DNA of 25,881 nucleotides from Fragilaria crotonensis (taxonomy: Eukaryota > Bacillariophyta > Fragilariophyceae > Fragilariales > Fragilariaceae), in NCBI GenBank assembly GCA_022925895.1, contig JAKSYS010000781.1, positions 1 through 25,881 of the forward strand, read 5' to 3'. Below the pieces are notes generated by a model. That model saw only the letters and a program-made list of their open reading frames with translations. It searched no databases and was not told the DNA's origin. The position numbers and the translations under genes are program-made. The stretch's first letter is position 1. Each line of letters begins with the position of its first letter. Below, piece by piece: positions 21,464 to 25,881 of the stretch.

Positions 21464-21885
21464 GTTGGTACAAGTACTGTACTTGGTACTAGTACTACCT
21501 AAGAGATATGCATATGATATATGATACAAGTACCGGTAGATGTACGCTTACCGTAGAACTGTCATTGTCTGAGGGTACATGTACAAACTATGCATACAAA
21601 CTAGAATATGATGCGTCCGGAGTCCGGAGTCCGAAGTCAGGAGTCTCAGGAGTCAGGAGTAGACCGTAGCTATGGCATACATACTTGTATGATAGTGGAC
21701 TTGTACAGAATATTTCATACTGGAGTACAAGCACCTGGTACCAGGTACTTGCATCTGTGGGTAGTGAGGTCGGTACAGAATACAGAATGAGTTATGTACT
21801 AACATATGCATACAGTATATTAGTACCATGTACCAGTACTTCTCTACCAGTGTGTACTTGTATCATATGTACAAGTACCGCAACT
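21464..21885. repeat. GTAC-rich island in divergent promoter
   Basis: By eye I count 21 GTAC tetramers in about 420 bp, for example tggtacaagtactgtactt, ggtactagtactacc and cctggtaccaggtact. Several form longer palindromes. It also contains imperfect ggagtc repeats at 21616-21660. It lies about 340 bp upstream of the GOGAT start. Confidence 0.75.
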
Positions 21886-22228
21886 TCGTCGTGATGAGAG
21901 ATTTTTAGTGGTCCACCGTCCGCAGTCCATCAGCCGTTCATTCCCTTTGTTGAAAAGATTTTGGGGTTCGGAACACCGGGCTGACCCGAAAGTTCATTCG
22001 ATCCGATCCTTCTGAGTTGGGTGCATTAAAAGTTGCTCTTGTTCCTACGGCGGAAGTTGGGTGATACTGTCCGAACTCGCCGAGTCCACGTTTCCCTTCT
22101 TTGCAATTGCTTCATTCTGAAGCTAGTCTGCTGTTCTTGCTCATTTCAGAGAGATTGACTTGATTGTCGACCCATTGATTTGATATTCTTATAGGCTATA
22201 CAGACACATTCATCAAGTCGATCCAACC

Positions 22229-25200
22229 ATGAGATATTCGTTGACAGCCACCTTAATGATGGCGGCATGCCTGCTAATGCTTTCTTGCCTTCTTCGCCGA
22301 GAGTGCCTGCCAAGATTTTGACTCGAAGCTCCAAATGGCCTTTACTACCGACAAACCATCAACATGTTCGATGGTCCGCGGGCACTCGTCAAGGAGCGTG
22401 ACGCATGTGGTGTCGGTTTCATCGCAAACACACACTCAGGTGGTGAGTTGGACGTGCTTATCGAGGAAGAAGGTCAAACGAGTCGACGTCGTGATGTTGA
22501 TTCTCTGCCTTTCTGTCCATCTGACATACTTTGCTCTCCTTCTTTGTCTCTTGGTTGCAGATGAATTTGGCAGTCACAAGGTCCTACAAGACGGTCTTTC
22601 GGCCCTCGGTTGCATGGAGCACCGCGGGGCTTGCGGAGGTGATGGTGTCTCAGGAGACGGTGCTGGTATCATGACACAAATTCCTTGGAAATTATTCCCC
22701 GAATTCCTCTCCGAAGGCAGCGCCCACAAGCCGGGTGTTGGAATGATCTTCTTGCCACAGAACGAGCAGCGACGAAACGATGTCAAGCAAGTCATTGAAG
22801 ATGTCTGCCGTGCCAACGAACTGGAGTTCATGGGATGGCGCGAGGTTCCAGTCGACCCTTCTGTTCTTGGTGAGATGGCCCGCAAAGCACAGCCAAGTAT
22901 GTGGCAATTCTTCGTCAAGGCCCCACCGCGTCTGGATTACGACGACGATTCCCGCGACGGCTTTGAGAGAACCCTATATTTGGTCAGACGTCGTTTCGAC
23001 GTCGAACGCAAATTGCGTGGACTTGTTTGGGAGGATGGCGATGGCGAAGTGTATGTGGCATCCTTCAGCTGTCGCACAATTGTATACAAGGGCATGGTCC
23101 AATCCAAGTTCTCCTCGGTTCTACAAAGATCTGCAAAATCCAGATTACACAGTTTGTCATTTATCACAGACGCTTCTCGACCAACACAAACCCGCGATGG
23201 CCCCTTGCCCAGCCTATGCGTGTTGTGGGTCATAACAGTGAAATCAATACCCTGCTGGGCAACGTAAACTGGATTAAGGCTCGAGAGGCTGCCAGGGTAT
23301 CCCAATCTCGTCAGAGTTTGATCTCGATGAAGACACTTCCTCAAGCTCCACGATCAATGGAGCCAACGGTGACTCCAAAGGGGATGTCCGCGATTTGGTT
23401 GACTATGACGCCACTGACAATATTGTGATGATGTGCAACACCCAAGATATCCCATCTGTCTTGGAGCCCCTCATCGACTTGGGCCGTTCAGACTCCGCCA
23501 ACTTAGATGCTGTCTTTGAACTCATGTGCCACTCTCGTCATCGTGCTCCTTGCGCCCTCATGGCGCTGGTCCCTACTGCGTATGAGAACTCTCCCGACTT
23601 AAAGGACAATCCCGAAATTGTCGATTTTTACAAATTCCACGGCGGCCTCTTGGAGGCTTGGGATGGTCCTGCCCTTCTCGTGTTTTCTGATGGAAAGTCA
23701 ATTGGTGCTTCTTTGGATCGAAACGGCCTTCGTCCTGCGCGATTTTCAAGAACTATCGATGGAACTGTTTACATGATGAGCGAAGGTCATTCCTGGTCTC
23801 GACGAGTCAACTATTATCGAAAGGGACGTCTAGGCCCAGGACAAATGATCAACGTCGACCTTGTTACTGGAGAATTCAAGGACAATATTAAAATCAAGAG
23901 CAGATTGCCTCCCGTAAGTGAACTGGGAAACTGTGATTTGAGAGCTATTCAATTTCTAACAGTCGTCACTACCATAGGTCATCCTTATGGAGATTGGATT
24001 CAACGCCAGAGAAAGGATGTCAAGAAGATGAAATTTGGTCCGATGAGCGTTTGTACGATGATCTCACTGCCACCTTTGCGCAAAGCACCTTTGGTTGGGG
24101 TCTGAGGACATCGGTATGCAGATAGCTGACATGGCTGGAAGCGGGAAGGAGACGACATATTCAATGGGAGATGACGCTCCTATCGCTGCCCTTTCAACAC
24201 GTCCTCAACCACTTTACAATTATTTCAAGCAACGCTTCGCTCAAGTCACCAACCCTCCTATTGATCCACTTCGCGAGGGTGTTGTGATGTCCCTTGCAAC
24301 GACGCTGGGTAAAAAGGAAAGCATCTACAAGGTTTCCGAGAAAGGTGCACGTTTGATCCACCTTGAATCGCCTGTCCTGAACGATTCGGAGATGGCCCTC
24401 ATCAAGGAGTATGCAAAGGAAGAAAATGGCGGGTTCAAGCAAGCTACTCACCACTCGCTTCGACCTCAAGCTCGGCCCCGAAGGAATCAAATCCGCCCTC
24501 GACAAACTGTGCGACGAAGCTGTCGCCGCTGTGATGGCATCGAAGTTGTCATTCTTAGCGACTTGGCTGAGACGCAGGCTGTACTTGACGAGACCAGCTA
24601 CATCCCACCTCTCTTGGCAGTTGGGGCCGTCCATCACAGACTCATTGATGAAGGGTTGCGCATGGACGCTGGTATTATTGCAGAAACTGGTGGGGCTTGG
24701 TCAACTCATCATTTCGCTTGCCTGGTAGGATACGGAGCAAACGCTGTGCACCCATACCTAGCTCTTGAGACTGTGAAACAATGGCATGGACAGGAGAAGG
24801 TTCAAAAGATGATGGAGTCCGGAAAGTTGACCAAGACATCCCTTGATGAAGCTCAACAGAACTATCGCAAGGCTGTTGAAGATGGTTTGCTTAAGATCCT
24901 TTCCAAGATGGGAATTTCTCTGCTACATCTTATTCCGGGCCCAAATCTTTGAAGCCATCGGACTCGGCGAAGAGACCATCGAGCGCAGTTTCAAAGGAAC
25001 CACTAGCCGTATCGGCGGGTTGACATTGAGCGACATTGCCCACGAAACTGTTATGATGCGCCCAGAGGTTGCTGCTGCAAAAACTAAGCTGATGAACTTT
25101 GGCTTCTACAAGCCGGTCCCTGCTCTTGGGGAATACCATGCTAACTCAGCTGATTTAGCTAAGCTCTTGCATGACGCGATCGGGATGGATAAAAAGGTCA

Positions 25201-25881
25201 GCGCTGCCACCAACCGGGATGAGCTCGAGAACGACGGAGTTAAGCCTAAGAGTGTTGCGAACTACGAGATCTTCAGAAAGAGTCTTGAGGTTGCACCTCT
25301 CGCAAATATCCGCGACTTACTTGATTTTGACTCGGATCGCCCCAGTATCCCAATCTCTGAAGTCGAGCCTGCGTCTGCTATCATGGCTCGTTTCTGCACT
25401 GGTGCCATGTCTCTTGGTGCTTTGAGTCGCGAGGCTCATGAAACTCTTGCCGTAGCTGTCAACCGCATAGGTGGAAAATCTAACTCTGGCGAGGGTGGGG
25501 AAGATGTCATTCGCGGAAAGCCCATCATGGATGTTGACGAGAAGGGCAGAAGTGCGACGTTTCCTCATCTTGCTGGTTTGAAAATGGAGATTCAGCGAAT
25601 TCCTACATCCACCAGGTTGCAAGTGGCAGATTCGGTGTAACACCTGAGTTTTGGTTACTGCTAAGCAATTGGAGATCAAGATGGCCCAAGGTGCGAAGCC
25701 TGGTGAGGGTGGTCCTCCCAGGACCAAAGGTCTCGAATACATCGCCGGCCTCCGCGCCAGTAAGCCAGGAGTCACCCTCATCTCGCCTCCACCTCACCAT
25801 GATATCTACAGTATTGAGGATCTTGCTCAGTTGATTCACGATCTTCACGCTTAACGAAAGGCTGGTGTTTCGGTCAAACTT
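22229..25881 (+). CDS. Plastid ferredoxin-type glutamate synthase, 5' part (many frame breaks)
   Basis: Makes two glutamate from glutamine and 2-oxoglutarate in nitrogen assimilation; the gene runs off the window. The start [12 protein letters not shown] and a following [10 protein letters not shown] look like a diatom signal peptide plus transit motif, so plastid location is likely. The class II amidotransferase has its nucleophile in [16 protein letters not shown], then [19 protein letters not shown] and [38 protein letters not shown] and [15 protein letters not shown] mark the synthase domain. [11 protein letters not shown] favours the ferredoxin over the NADH type. Introns are 22443-22560 and about 23914-23977. 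The frame changes near 22263, 22334, 22363, 23107, 23118, 23149, 23316, 23785, 23821, 23979, 24041, 24100, 24446, 24533, 24923, 24941, 25583, 25650, 25712 and 25733, with a TAA at 25852. Residues between breaks are well conserved. Assembly error or a decaying copy are both possible. Confidence 0.88.
22443..22560 (+). other. GOGAT intron 1
   Basis: The donor gtgagt follows SGG codon remnants and the acceptor is ggttgcag. Removing 118 nt joins THSG to DEFGSHKV in frame, as expected for the family. Confidence 0.85.

Larger units (their letters stand above)
21242..22228. other. Divergent promoter region, small gene and GOGAT
   Basis: About 990 bp without a gene, between two divergent start codons. 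It holds a 7-bp tandem repeat (gggctct, 3.5 copies, 21340-21364), a patch of ggagtc repeats at about 21616-21660 and a long GTAC-rich island at 21464-21885. The last 300 bases before 22229 have ordinary composition and are probably the GOGAT 5' leader and core promoter. Confidence 0.55.

Noticed and set aside
22229-25881. Many small introns to explain the GOGAT frame changes
   Set aside because: The conserved protein text is continuous across the breaks with no intervening sequence, so introns cannot account for them; only two real introns are seen.
1-25881. CRISPR arrays, tRNA or rRNA genes, bacterial operon signals
   Set aside because: No regularly spaced repeats, no cloverleaf-like sequence and no rRNA-like stretch were found; the introns show this is nuclear eukaryotic DNA.

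Overview
This window looks like nuclear DNA of a photosynthetic stramenopile, most probably a diatom. I see split genes with short GT-AG introns (about 61-131 nt), a Crypton-type tyrosine recombinase close to the family I know from diatoms, a plant/protist-type organellar DNA polymerase A, a soluble-adenylyl-cyclase-like gene, and a ferredoxin-type glutamate synthase whose N-terminus resembles a diatom plastid presequence (a Pro-Ala-Asn-Ala-Phe motif after a hydrophobic stretch). The species cannot be named from the sequence.

Layout, left to right. 1-1033 is non-coding with a GTAC-rich island. 1034-2248 (+) is a four-exon TPR protein of kinesin-light-chain type. 3511-4718 (+) is a tandem HMG-box protein with a Pro/Tyr-rich tail. 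It converges on a large POP-like DNA polymerase (8189 to 4945, -) with 3'-5' exonuclease, two SAP-like motifs and the family A polymerase domain. 8190-10485 is gene-poor with an unidentified element-like patch. 10486-12632 (+) is a Crypton: tyrosine recombinase plus a C-terminal GCR1_C-like domain. 18093 to 13151 (-) is a soluble-adenylyl-cyclase-like protein (two class III cyclase domains, P-loop ATPase, helical tail). 19767-20463 (+) is a cyclophilin H-type peptidyl-prolyl isomerase. It converges on a small putative membrane protein (21241 to 20599, -). 22229 to the window end (+) is the 5' part of a plastid glutamate synthase (GOGAT).

The genes do not form an operon-like pathway. They are independent housekeeping and signalling genes (nitrogen assimilation, organelle DNA replication, splicing-type cyclophilin, cyclic nucleotide signalling) plus one mobile element.

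Two window-wide patterns stand out. First, many otherwise well-conserved coding regions change frame at single points, nearly always in the direction of missing bases and often at base runs. There are about 21 such sites in the GOGAT region and few or none in the TPR and cyclophilin genes. The simplest reading is deletion-type assembly error, with gene decay as the alternative. Second, non-coding DNA contains dense GTAC clusters (for example 17 copies in about 310 bp at 511-815 and 21 in about 420 bp at 21464-21885, counted by eye), mostly upstream of genes.
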